Shown here: one piece after another, positions 57,660-64,000 of the stretch
How the letters are laid out: every line of letters starts with the position of its first letter
Position numbering within the stretch: the stretch's first letter is position 1
Origin: Acinetobacter suaedae
GTDB lineage: Bacteria > Pseudomonadota > Gammaproteobacteria > Pseudomonadales > Moraxellaceae
NCBI RefSeq assembly: GCF_008630915.1
Contig: NZ_CP043909.1
Coordinates: 2,604,001-2,668,000, forward strand
DNA length: 64,000 bases
Direction: 5' to 3'
Made by a program: the position numbers and the translations under genes
The notes under the pieces: model-generated
Seen by the model: the letters and a program-made list of their open reading frames with translations, nothing else
Database searches by the model: none
What the model was told of the DNA's origin: nothing

Positions 57660-58127
57660 TTATGAAATTGCATTTCTATTTTCACTATAAATCATGATCA
57701 AACCACCAATAAAAATAAGCCCTAATCCCAATAATTTAAAACCATCAAGCTTTTTAACCTGCAGCCCAAGAAAACCACTACTATCCATAACAGTGGCAAA
57801 AATCATTTGTCCTAAAAACACCCATAATAATGTATTGGTGATACCAATATGCGGCGCGGCAAGAAACATGCAAAGTATATAAAATGCCCCCAACAGTCCG
57901 GATAACCACATCCACCATGAGGTTTGCTGATACGTGGGTGGCTTAATACTGCCATCAATAAATAAGGCAATAATTAAGGATGCAATGGCTCCACCAACAT
58001 ATAAAAAGAAAGTTGACTGTATTTGACTCGCACCACTTGTGCTACGAAAAGCATGAATCATGGCTAATTGTAACGGTACGATTAGACCACCCAGAAGGCT
58101 CACAAAAACGTAATGAATATTTTGCAC
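57660..58127 (-). CDS. DMT-superfamily membrane protein (YdcZ/DUF606-like)
   Basis: 155-aa protein with five hydrophobic segments, half the size of classical ten-helix DMT carriers, in keeping with the DUF606 group that works as a dimer. SLLGGLIVPLQLAMIHAFR and the LWVFLGQMIFATVMDSSGFLG region are typical. The start is GTG at 58127 with AGAGAG about 8 nt upstream. Substrate unknown. The gaps on both sides (57392-57659 and 58128-58415) hold no other feature. Confidence 0.75.
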   Translation of the reverse strand: MQNIHYVFVSLLGGLIVPLQLAMIHAFRSTSGASQIQSTFFLYVGGAIASLIIALFIDGSIKPPTYQQTSWWMWLSGLLGAFYILCMFLAAPHIGITNTLLWVFLGQMIFATVMDSSGFLGLQVKKLDGFKLLGLGLIFIGGLIMIYSENRNAIS

Positions 58128-58415
58128 TCATCGACTCTCTTTTGTTGTTTTCAACGCATATTTATAATTAGGTGATCAAAAATTTAGATCTTCGTTATTC
58201 GATAAATATTTAATATAGGGAACGATTTAATAGTAGATACATCATTTTATTTATGCAAACAATATCAACAAATGTTCAAGATGAAATACAGGAAACGAAT
58301 TTAGAAAATAGATTAACATCTTAATAAATAAAATGAAAATAGAAGGTATTTATTATAAATAACAGGCATAAAAAAACCGCTATATTAGCGGAATTTTATT
58401 TCATCTTTAAGATGA

Positions 58416-58492
58416 TGGTCGGAGCAGTAGGATTCGAACCTACGACCCCCTGGTCCCAAACCAGGTGCACTACCAGGCTGTGCTATGCTCCG
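58416..58492 (-). tRNA. tRNA-Pro (anticodon TGG)
   Basis: 77 nt with encoded CCA. The acceptor stem CGGAGCA pairs with TGCTCCG, the T loop is GGTTCGAATCC, and the anticodon loop TTTGGGA within CCTGG/CCAGG gives TGG. Identical to the copy at 58752-58828. Confidence 0.97.
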
Positions 58493-58495
58493 AAT

Positions 58496-58572
58496 TGGGG
58501 TGAATGATGGGGCTCGAACCCACGACAACCGGAATCACAATCCGGGGCTCTACCAACTGAGCTACATCCACC
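58496..58572 (-). tRNA. tRNA-His (anticodon GTG)
   Basis: 77 nt including the encoded extra 5' G, C73 and CCA, typical for tRNA-His. The 8-bp acceptor GGTGGATG/CATTCACC has one G-T pair. The anticodon loop TTGTGAT in a GGA/TCC stem gives GTG. Only 3 nt separate it from the Pro gene. Confidence 0.97.
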
Positions 58573-58605
58573 ATAGTTCTGGTTCTATGTACCAAGCCAC
58601 CAAAA

Positions 58606-58682
58606 TGGCGCGCCTGACAGGATTCGAACCTGTGACCATCCGCTTAGAAGGCGGATGCTCTATCCAACTGAGCTACAGGCGC
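58606..58682 (-). tRNA. tRNA-Arg (anticodon TCT)
   Basis: 77 nt with CCA. Acceptor GCGCCTG/CAGGCGC, anticodon stem CCGCC/... with loop CTTCTAA giving TCT, T arm ACAGGTTCGAATCCTGT. Decodes AGA/AGG. Confidence 0.97.
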
Positions 58683-58751
58683 ATAACGATGATAATACTA
58701 TCAAGCGATACTTCGCCGATTTTAAAATGATGTTTTTCAACATCTTTTAAT

Positions 58752-58828
58752 TGGTCGGAGCAGTAGGATTCGAACCTACGACCCCCTGGTCCCAAACCAG
58801 GTGCACTACCAGGCTGTGCTATGCTCCG
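58752..58828 (-). tRNA. tRNA-Pro (anticodon TGG), second copy
   Basis: 77 nt, identical base for base to the copy at 58416-58492, including CCA. First gene of the four-tRNA minus-strand cluster Pro-Arg-His-Pro, which is probably one transcript. Confidence 0.97.
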
Positions 58829-58970
58829 ATTTCTCTCAGCTTTTATTGTATCGCACATCGTGCGGTACGGTGTGCATTCTAGGCGCGACGCCCTAGAACG
58901 TCAACACCTATTTTTCAAAAATATTAAAAATCCTTATCAAATGTATATTTAACAAGCATTTTGGTTGTTT

Positions 58971-60035
58971 TTAACGCTTCAATGAAGCACTAAAGTTCAA
59001 CATACGATCTAATGGTAATTTCGCACGTTCTGACAAAGCTGGATCAACGTGTATTTCTTGATCACCATGTTGTAATACATGCAAAATTCCATCTAGTTCA
59101 TTCATTGCCATCCAAGGACAATGCGCACATGAACGACAGGTTGCACCTTCACCTGCTGTCGGTGCTTCAAATAACTCTTTATCTGGCGCCGCTTGTTGCA
59201 TTTTATAAAAAATACCACGATCTGTTGCCACAATCATTTGCTTATGTGGCAAGGTCTGTGCCGCTTTAATCAATTGTGAGGTACTGCCGACTGCATCAGC
59301 AATATCAACCACAGACTCTGGAGATTCTGGATGCACTAACACAGCAGCATCAGGATAAAGCGCCTTCATCTGAGCAATACCACGTGCACGAAATTCTTCA
59401 TGTACGATACAAGCACCATCCCACAACAACATCTCAGCGCCTGTTTTCTTTTGAATATAACGCCCTAAATGCTGATCAGGTGCCCAAATGATTTTTTCAC
59501 CCAAGCTATCCAAGTGTTCAATGATTTCAACTGCACAGCTTGATGTCACCACCCAATCTGCTCGTGCTTTTACTGCGGCGGAAGTATTCGCATAAACGAC
59601 TACTGTATGGTCAGGATGCTGATCACAAAAAGCAGTAAACTCATCTACAGGACAACCGATATCGAGTGAACAGGTTGCTTCTAATGTTGGCATGAGAACC
59701 GTTTTTTCTGGTGATAGAATTTTTGCGGTTTCGCCCATGAACTTCACCCCAGCGACCACAAGTGTTGTTGCAGGATGATCACGCCCAAAACGAGCCATTT
59801 CCAAAGAGTCTGAAACACAACCACCAGTTAGCTCTGCAAGCTCCTGTACATCAGGATCACAGTAATAATGCGCGACAAGCACTGCATCTCGCTTTTTCAG
59901 CTCAGCTGCGATTTGAGCAAATTTTTCTTGTTTCACTTCTGGGCTGAGGCTATGGTCCTTTGGCTCACCCAAACGATCTAAATGCGCCTGCACAATGTTT
60001 TTGGCTTCGTTCGCAATTAAATTCGCATCATTCAT
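58971..60035 (-). CDS. nadA: Quinolinate synthase A
   Basis: 4Fe-4S enzyme (354 aa) condensing iminoaspartate with DHAP to quinolinate in de novo NAD synthesis. Cluster cysteines are in [22 protein letters not shown] and [32 protein letters not shown] and [14 protein letters not shown] are typical. The gene is alone here, without nadB or nadC. Together with nadV upstream it shows the strain has both de novo and nicotinamide-salvage routes to NAD. Confidence 0.96.
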   Translation of the reverse strand: MNDANLIANEAKNIVQAHLDRLGEPKDHSLSPEVKQEKFAQIAAELKKRDAVLVAHYYCDPDVQELAELTGGCVSDSLEMARFGRDHPATTLVVAGVKFMGETAKILSPEKTVLMPTLEATCSLDIGCPVDEFTAFCDQHPDHTVVVYANTSAAVKARADWVVTSSCAVEIIEHLDSLGEKIIWAPDQHLGRYIQKKTGAEMLLWDGACIVHEEFRARGIAQMKALYPDAAVLVHPESPESVVDIADAVGSTSQLIKAAQTLPHKQMIVATDRGIFYKMQQAAPDKELFEAPTAGEGATCRSCAHCPWMAMNELDGILHVLQHGDQEIHVDPALSERAKLPLDRMLNFSASLKR

Positions 60036-60136
60036 AAAACGTCTTCTCTATCCTGCGTGCTTGCATTACTGCAAACTTATAACGTGGGTATCTGGTGATC
60101 ATTTGGGATAAATCACATCGTCCACAAACAAGCGAT

Positions 60137-60162
60137 ATAAAAAAAGCCTCACTGTGGAGGCT
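60137..60162 (-). terminator. Terminator of argJ
   Basis: AGCCTC (60145-60150), ACTGTG loop, GAGGCT (60157-60162); the A-run at 60137-60144 becomes a T-run on the minus strand. Confidence 0.8.
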
Positions 60163-60178
60163 GCATTATAGCGCAAAT

Positions 60179-61399
60179 TTACGAACGATAATCGGCATTA
60201 ATTTTCACATAGTCATAAGATAAGTCACACGTATACACCGTATCTTTAGACTGACCACGACCTAAATCAACACGAATCATAATTTCGGTTTGCGCCATAA
60301 CCCGTGCGCCGGCCTCTTCGGTATAGTCTTCGGCTGCACCACCATCTTTACAGATTTGTACATCATCTAGCCATACTTGAATTTTTGAGACATCTAAATC
60401 TTTGACGCCCGCATAACCAATCGCAGCCAAAATACGCCCCCAATTCGGGTCTGATGCAAAAAGCGCGGTTTTCACTAAGGGTGAATGGGCAATACTATAG
60501 GCAATATCACAACACTCTTGGGTATTTGCACCACCTTCTACAGCAACGGTAATAAACTTGGTTGCTCCCTCACCATCACGAACAATCAACTGTGCTAAAC
60601 GATTCATGATACGTGCCAGTACCTCTAACACTTTGGTATACCGTGCATCATCTTTTGAGGTAATTTCAGTTCCACCTGCTTGACCCGTTGCTACAAGAAT
60701 ACAAGAGTCATTGGTTGAGGTGTCACCGTCAATCGTAATTCGATTAAATGAATGTTCAACTGTGGTCTTTAATAGGCTTTGTACCAAATCACGACTAATC
60801 GGCGCATCTGTGGCAACGAAACTCAACATGGTGGCCATATTTGGACGGATCATTCCAGCGCCTTTACTGATCCCCGTCATGGTATAAGTGATCCCATCAA
60901 TTTCAAATTGTTCAGATGCACCCTTTGGCACAGTATCTGTGGTCATAATGCCAGAAGCAGCATCCGCCCAAGCAGACGGTTGTAATGTATTTAGTGCGGG
61001 TTGAAGTCCAGCCAACAAGCGCTCCATCGGAAGCTGCTCACCAATAACACCGGTAGAAAAAGGTAAAACCTCAAAACTGTTTACCCCAGTCAGTTCAGCC
61101 AACTGCGCACAAGTATCTTGAGCATTTTTCAAGCCCGTTGGTCCCGTACCTGCATTGGCGTTACCAGTATTAATCACTAAATAACGAGGATTTCCTTGTG
61201 CGAGATGAGCTTTGGAAACATGGACAGGTGCAGCACAAAATGCATTCTGGGTAAATACACCCGCAACATTTGAGCCTTCTGCCAATTCAAAAATGACTAG
61301 GTCTCGTCGATTTGGATAACGTACATACGCCTCAGTTGAGCCAATTTTTACACCCTGCACCACATGCATAAGTGGCATCGTTACGTCACCAACAGCCAT
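60179..61399 (-). CDS. argJ: Bifunctional glutamate N-acetyltransferase / ornithine acetyltransferase
   Basis: 406 aa from the ATG at 61399 (GGAAG about 8 nt upstream; the ATG at 61474 lies in the repeat region and is rejected). ArgJ transfers acetyl from N-acetylornithine to glutamate, the cyclic arginine pathway. The autocleavage site with nucleophilic Thr is in [32 protein letters not shown] and [11 protein letters not shown] form the alpha part, and [16 protein letters not shown] and [15 protein letters not shown] the beta part. Length is normal. Confidence 0.95.
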   Translation of the reverse strand: MAVGDVTMPLMHVVQGVKIGSTEAYVRYPNRRDLVIFELAEGSNVAGVFTQNAFCAAPVHVSKAHLAQGNPRYLVINTGNANAGTGPTGLKNAQDTCAQLAELTGVNSFEVLPFSTGVIGEQLPMERLLAGLQPALNTLQPSAWADAASGIMTTDTVPKGASEQFEIDGITYTMTGISKGAGMIRPNMATMLSFVATDAPISRDLVQSLLKTTVEHSFNRITIDGDTSTNDSCILVATGQAGGTEITSKDDARYTKVLEVLARIMNRLAQLIVRDGEGATKFITVAVEGGANTQECCDIAYSIAHSPLVKTALFASDPNWGRILAAIGYAGVKDLDVSKIQVWLDDVQICKDGGAAEDYTEEAGARVMAQTEIMIRVDLGRGQSKDTVYTCDLSYDYVKINADYRS

Positions 61400-61455
61400 T
61401 TTTAAACTTCCATTCAATTTGTTATGAAAAAGAAAATGAATACATACCCTATATA

Positions 61456-61590
61456 TGAGACTCGGAAAGGTCATCTACAACCTGCGTGGTGTTTGTAATA
61501 TACCGTTTCTGCGATAGATAAAACAAATGCAATAAGTGAACAGGTTTTGTAGATGACAATGCCTTTGGTTACTTTGGGAGAAACCAAAGC
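61456..61590. repeat. Dispersed-repeat copy 2 with long terminal inverted repeat, upstream of argJ
   Basis: GTCATCTACAACCTG (61470-61484) is inverted at 61541-61557 as CAGGTTTTGTAGATGAC, enclosing about 56 nt, like a small MITE. The left side (ACTCGGAAAG, TCATC, AACCTGC, AGATAAA-CAAATGCA) is shared with 54676-54756. Just right of it CTTTGGTT/AACCAAAG (61563-61589) forms another stem. The rest of 61400-61749 holds no gene; the argJ promoter must lie here. Confidence 0.5.
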
Positions 61591-61749
61591 AACTCGAACC
61601 GAAGGTTATTCCTAACATTGGATTACACTAAGCAAGACACCGCCTCGCTAATAACTGAGTTACGGTTCAAGTCATAAAATATGTTGATTCATATCTGCTT
61701 TGGTAGCTTATTCCAAAAAGAAATGAAAATCGAGTATTAACAATACAGA

Positions 61750-62238
61750 TTATGGAATTTGGTTTTGCTCTAAACTCAATAAAATTTGCTTCTTATCCAG
61801 ACCACCTGCAAAACCAACCAAAGCACCACTCGATCCAATCACCCGATGACACGGCGCAACAATCGAAATTGGATTTTTTCCATTGGCAGCACCTACGGCA
61901 CGAACCGCTTTTACATTACCAATCTGAAGCGCAATATCCTTATAACTTCGCGTTTGCCCAAAAGGAATAGTCAGTAATGCTTGCCAAACTTGTTGTTGAA
62001 ATGCAGTTCCTTGAAAATCTAAAGGCAAGTCAAATTGCTGACGTTGCCCTGCAAAATATTCATCTAATTGTTGCTTAACTTTAAGGAGAATGGGATGTTG
62101 ATTATTTTCAGTCAACTGAGCTAGACGTACACGCTTATGATCTTCATTGTCCCACATAACAGCAACTAGTGCCTGATCATGTGCAACCAGTTTTAGTGTA
62201 CCTACTGGAGATTCCATATAAATATACACCAGTTGCAT
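61750..62238 (-). CDS. ogt: Methylated-DNA--protein cysteine methyltransferase
   Basis: 162 aa from the ATG at 62238, which has AAGGAG 7 nt upstream. Suicide repair protein removing alkyl groups from O6-alkylguanine. The acceptor Cys is in PISIVAPCHRVIGSSGALVGFAGG; GTAFQQQVWQALLTIPFGQTRSYKDIA is the DNA-binding helix region with the Arg finger (AVRAVGAANGKNP). No AraC-like Ada domain, so it is the Ogt type. Confidence 0.94.
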   Translation of the reverse strand: MQLVYIYMESPVGTLKLVAHDQALVAVMWDNEDHKRVRLAQLTENNQHPILLKVKQQLDEYFAGQRQQFDLPLDFQGTAFQQQVWQALLTIPFGQTRSYKDIALQIGNVKAVRAVGAANGKNPISIVAPCHRVIGSSGALVGFAGGLDKKQILLSLEQNQIP

Positions 62239-62293
62239 CAACCATCTCCTTTAAGCAATTTTACTCATCCCTTTTAAACAAAGAGAAGACTTC

Positions 62294-62611
62294 TTAATTT
62301 GAGGAAAGTTTCATCAAAACTAGACCTGAAACAATCAACACGGCTGCAATCATCCGCATTGCCGTCATTGGTTCATTCAGTACCACAATTCCTATCACAA
62401 ACGAACCAATTGCACCAATACCCGTCCAAACCGTATAAGCTGTACCTAAGGGTAAAGTTCTCATTGCAGTTGCAAGTAAGCCAAAACTCAAAATCATGAA
62501 AACAAGGGTAATCACCGTCGGTGTTAAACGGGTAAATCCCTCTGACAGTTTCATTGAATACGCCCAAATAATTTCAAAAATGCCTGCCAAAATTAAAATT
62601 GCCCACGCCAT
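62294..62611 (-). CDS. gdx: Small multidrug resistance family guanidinium exporter
   Basis: 105 aa with four helices. The essential Glu13 in helix 1 (AGIFEIIWAYSMKLSEGFTRL) and LPLGTAYTVWTGIGAIGSF in helix 3 place it in the SugE/Gdx branch, which exports guanidinium in exchange for protons, rather than the EmrE/Qac branch. A guanidine-II riboswitch directly upstream supports this. The ribosome-binding site GAGAGA is weak and lies just beyond the riboswitch. Also known as sugE. Confidence 0.92.
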   Translation of the reverse strand: MAWAILILAGIFEIIWAYSMKLSEGFTRLTPTVITLVFMILSFGLLATAMRTLPLGTAYTVWTGIGAIGSFVIGIVVLNEPMTAMRMIAAVLIVSGLVLMKLSSN

Positions 62612-62635
62612 TTTTTTCTCTCATACATAGCAAGG

Positions 62636-62682
62636 GTTGGGTCGTCCCAACATGATTCTTTAACGAGAGGTCGTCCTACTCG
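62636..62682 (-). ncRNA. Guanidine-II (mini-ykkC) riboswitch
   Basis: On the minus strand two hairpins with ACGA loops follow one another: CGAG-T-AGG ACGA CCT-CTCG (62682-62664, one bulged T) and GTTGGG ACGA CCCAAC (62651-62636), separated by 12 nt. Paired stem-loops with ACGR loops closed by GG/CC are the definition of the class. The second hairpin ends 24 nt before the gdx start, in position to free the ribosome-binding site when guanidinium is bound. Confidence 0.9.
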
Positions 62683-62765
62683 GTGAATTAGTGTAATTTA
62701 AAATACGATGATTATGTGAATTGTTATGTATCTAAAACAGGTGATGTTCAAGAATTTTTACACTC

Positions 62766-63308
62766 TCAATGCCAAACTACACGATCTACTCGCATTAACT
62801 CACACGCGCCACTGCCCGTGTCCTCACGAGACAAGGAACTCCGCCATCGCCAACCATCTGGTGCCTGAATCTCAATTAATGCACCTTTCAGGTAAACCAA
62901 ATCATCTTTTTTAATCTGCTTAAGTTGCTTAGCAACCTCTTCAGTTGCAGGTACCAAATGCATATTGGCACTCTGCACAGCGATTTGGCGAAGCGCTATC
63001 GGTGGCTCAGAATCGACTCGCCAGTAATACCAACGATTCCGCTGTGAAACTTCAACCTGCTTATAAATTTCAGGTTTTGCCATATCCCCCCACCCTACAG
63101 CTAAATCAATGGGAGAGAACTCTGACTCACGACCAGCATGATAATCCTTACGAGCAAGTACCCGAAAAGCGCCCTCATAAGTTTCCAATTCTACAATTTG
63201 TACTCCTTGTGCTGTAACTTGAGTTAGATTCGGCACGGGTTTGAGCCAATTGGTCCAAACCAACCACATTAAAGCAATCCCCATTAAGCCATAGATCCAT
63301 CTAGGCAT
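62766..63308 (-). CDS. Conserved hypothetical membrane-anchored protein
   Basis: 180 aa with one N-terminal helix (about residues 5-21) and the rest likely periplasmic. The segment VLARKDYHAGRESEFSPIDLAVGWGDM followed by SQRNRWYYWRV belongs to an uncharacterised proteobacterial family from memory. The C-terminal half (DDLVYLKGALIEIQAPDGWRWRSSLSREDTG) is strand-rich and ends with a conserved Cys (SGACELMRVD). No function is assigned. It follows the next gene by 7 nt, so they form an operon. Confidence 0.7.
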   Translation of the reverse strand: MPRWIYGLMGIALMWLVWTNWLKPVPNLTQVTAQGVQIVELETYEGAFRVLARKDYHAGRESEFSPIDLAVGWGDMAKPEIYKQVEVSQRNRWYYWRVDSEPPIALRQIAVQSANMHLVPATEEVAKQLKQIKKDDLVYLKGALIEIQAPDGWRWRSSLSREDTGSGACELMRVDRVVWH

Positions 63309-63315
63309 AACTCAT

Positions 63316-63819
63316 TTATCCTTTGTTATTTCTGAACAATATATCCATCCATTGTTTGAATCTCACAACAAGAGTACTCAGAATTTTTTTAATTCGAGTT
63401 AAATCATTTTCATCAAGCTTGGATTGATTAGACACATCAGTATCATCAGTTTTTGGTACAACAACCTCCAATGGTTCATAATGCGTAGTTGTCTGCTGTA
63501 GTTCAGCACCTAAACTCAAACGTTGCAATGCGGCTGTGACCACCTCAATCGGATAATGATGATAAAGCGACAAATGTCGCGCTTCATAATCGATGCTGTG
63601 TTCCAATAACAAATCGGAAAATGGAACTAAGGCTGATCTTACCCGTTGTGCCTCAACGGGACTCGACATATCTGGAATATAATAAAAACTAACACTCATG
63701 CAACCATCTGTAGGAATCAATTCCAGTTGGGAACGATTCGAATGCTGGGTATGTTCTTTTTGCAAATTCTTTCGATTTGTTTTTGCTGTTATTTGATCGT
63801 TTTGTTGTTCTAAAGCCAT
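63316..63819 (-). CDS. Hypothetical protein
   Basis: 167-aa soluble, Gln/Asn-rich N-terminus, a central region (LIPTDGCMSVSFYYIPDMSSP, VEAQRVRSALVPFSDLLLEHS) that looks folded, and a charged C-terminal helix. I do not recognise a family. It is upstream of and 7 nt from the membrane-anchored protein gene, so the two are probably co-expressed. Confidence 0.6.
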   Translation of the reverse strand: MALEQQNDQITAKTNRKNLQKEHTQHSNRSQLELIPTDGCMSVSFYYIPDMSSPVEAQRVRSALVPFSDLLLEHSIDYEARHLSLYHHYPIEVVTAALQRLSLGAELQQTTTHYEPLEVVVPKTDDTDVSNQSKLDENDLTRIKKILSTLVVRFKQWMDILFRNNKG

Positions 63820-63914
63820 TGATGCACCATAAATGACTCAAAAAAGATACTGTTAGTATAAACCAACAGTATCTCGAAAAAATGACATTTAATCAGATAT
63901 TTTAGATAGAAATA

Positions 63915-64000
63915 TCAAAATTTTAGCGTAAGCCCAACACCATAAAGCCCGCCTCTTTCACTATCAGAAGCCTTTTGCCATTCAGTTTGCTTTACACCTT
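63915..64000 (-). CDS. C-terminus of an outer-membrane beta-barrel protein (runs off the window)
   Basis: Only the last 28 codons are present. The peptide ends ERGGLYGVGLTLKF, a final amphipathic strand with a terminal Phe, the C-terminal signal recognised by the BAM complex. The identity of the protein cannot be told from this fragment. Confidence 0.6.
   Translation of the reverse strand, partial: GVKQTEWQKASDSERGGLYGVGLTLKF

Noticed and set aside
58416..58828. tRNA cluster as an integration site for a mobile island
   Set aside because: No integrase, no att-like direct repeat beyond the duplicated tRNA itself, and housekeeping genes on both sides.
43..63990. CRISPR array
   Set aside because: No series of regularly spaced 25-40 bp repeats and no cas gene in the window.

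Overview
The window is a chromosomal segment of an AT-rich gammaproteobacterium, almost certainly Acinetobacter. The evidence is protein-level: a BfmR/BfmS pair that reads like the Acinetobacter biofilm regulator, a fused NuoCD, a two-cone NrdA with NrdB, a tyrosine catabolic block ordered aroP / fahA-maiA-VOC / iclR / hppD, and a betT-betT / betIBA choline locus. No integrase, transposase, prophage or CRISPR array was seen. The species was not determined.

Layout. 1-7860 (minus): nuoABCDEFG and the start of nuoH (respiratory complex I). 8259-10127 (plus): a membrane diguanylate cyclase and a small conserved protein. 10258-12696 (minus): bfmR-bfmS. 13220-17680 (plus): class Ia ribonucleotide reductase nrdA-nrdB with a 42-codon membrane ORF between them; the upstream gap carries candidate DnaA and NrdR boxes. 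17963-25480 (minus): a type I restriction-modification island, hsdR-hsdM-hsdS, followed by a trypsin-like protein; HsdS carries an extra C-terminal Panacea-like domain. 25727-29255 (minus): an ABC-2 exporter with two DUF3526-type permeases. 29913-37755: tyrosine/phenylalanine use (tyrB, aroP, fahA, maiA, a VOC protein, iclR, hppD). 38474-41930: mqo, an MFS transporter and a small membrane protein. 41978-50684: choline uptake and oxidation to glycine betaine (two BCCT carriers, betI, betB, betA) followed by a TorF-like outer-membrane protein. 50734-57391: a zinc alcohol dehydrogenase, an NAD-salvage set (PRPP synthetase, nicotinamide phosphoribosyltransferase, NrtR-like Nudix regulator) and a GMC oxidoreductase. 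57660-64000: a DMT transporter, four tRNAs (Pro, His, Arg, Pro), nadA, argJ, ogt, a guanidinium exporter behind a guanidine-II riboswitch, two unknown proteins and the end of an outer-membrane barrel gene.

How the genes work together. Tyrosine enters through AroP, is transaminated by TyrB, oxidised by HppD and, after ring cleavage, finished by MaiA and FahA; the fumarate can feed malate to Mqo and electrons to the quinone pool shared with complex I. No canonical homogentisate dioxygenase gene is present, and a VOC protein sits in the fah operon. Related 15-bp palindromes stand before fahA, hppD and aroP, so these units probably form one regulon, with the local IclR protein the first candidate regulator. 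The bet locus is organised round one perfect 40-bp palindrome that contains overlapping divergent promoters.

Most worth a second look: the HsdS-Panacea fusion and adjoining protease-like gene, the shared tyrosine operator, the VOC protein that may fill the homogentisate step, the guanidine-II riboswitch and the bet palindrome. All motif calls were made by eye; no alignments or database searches were run.
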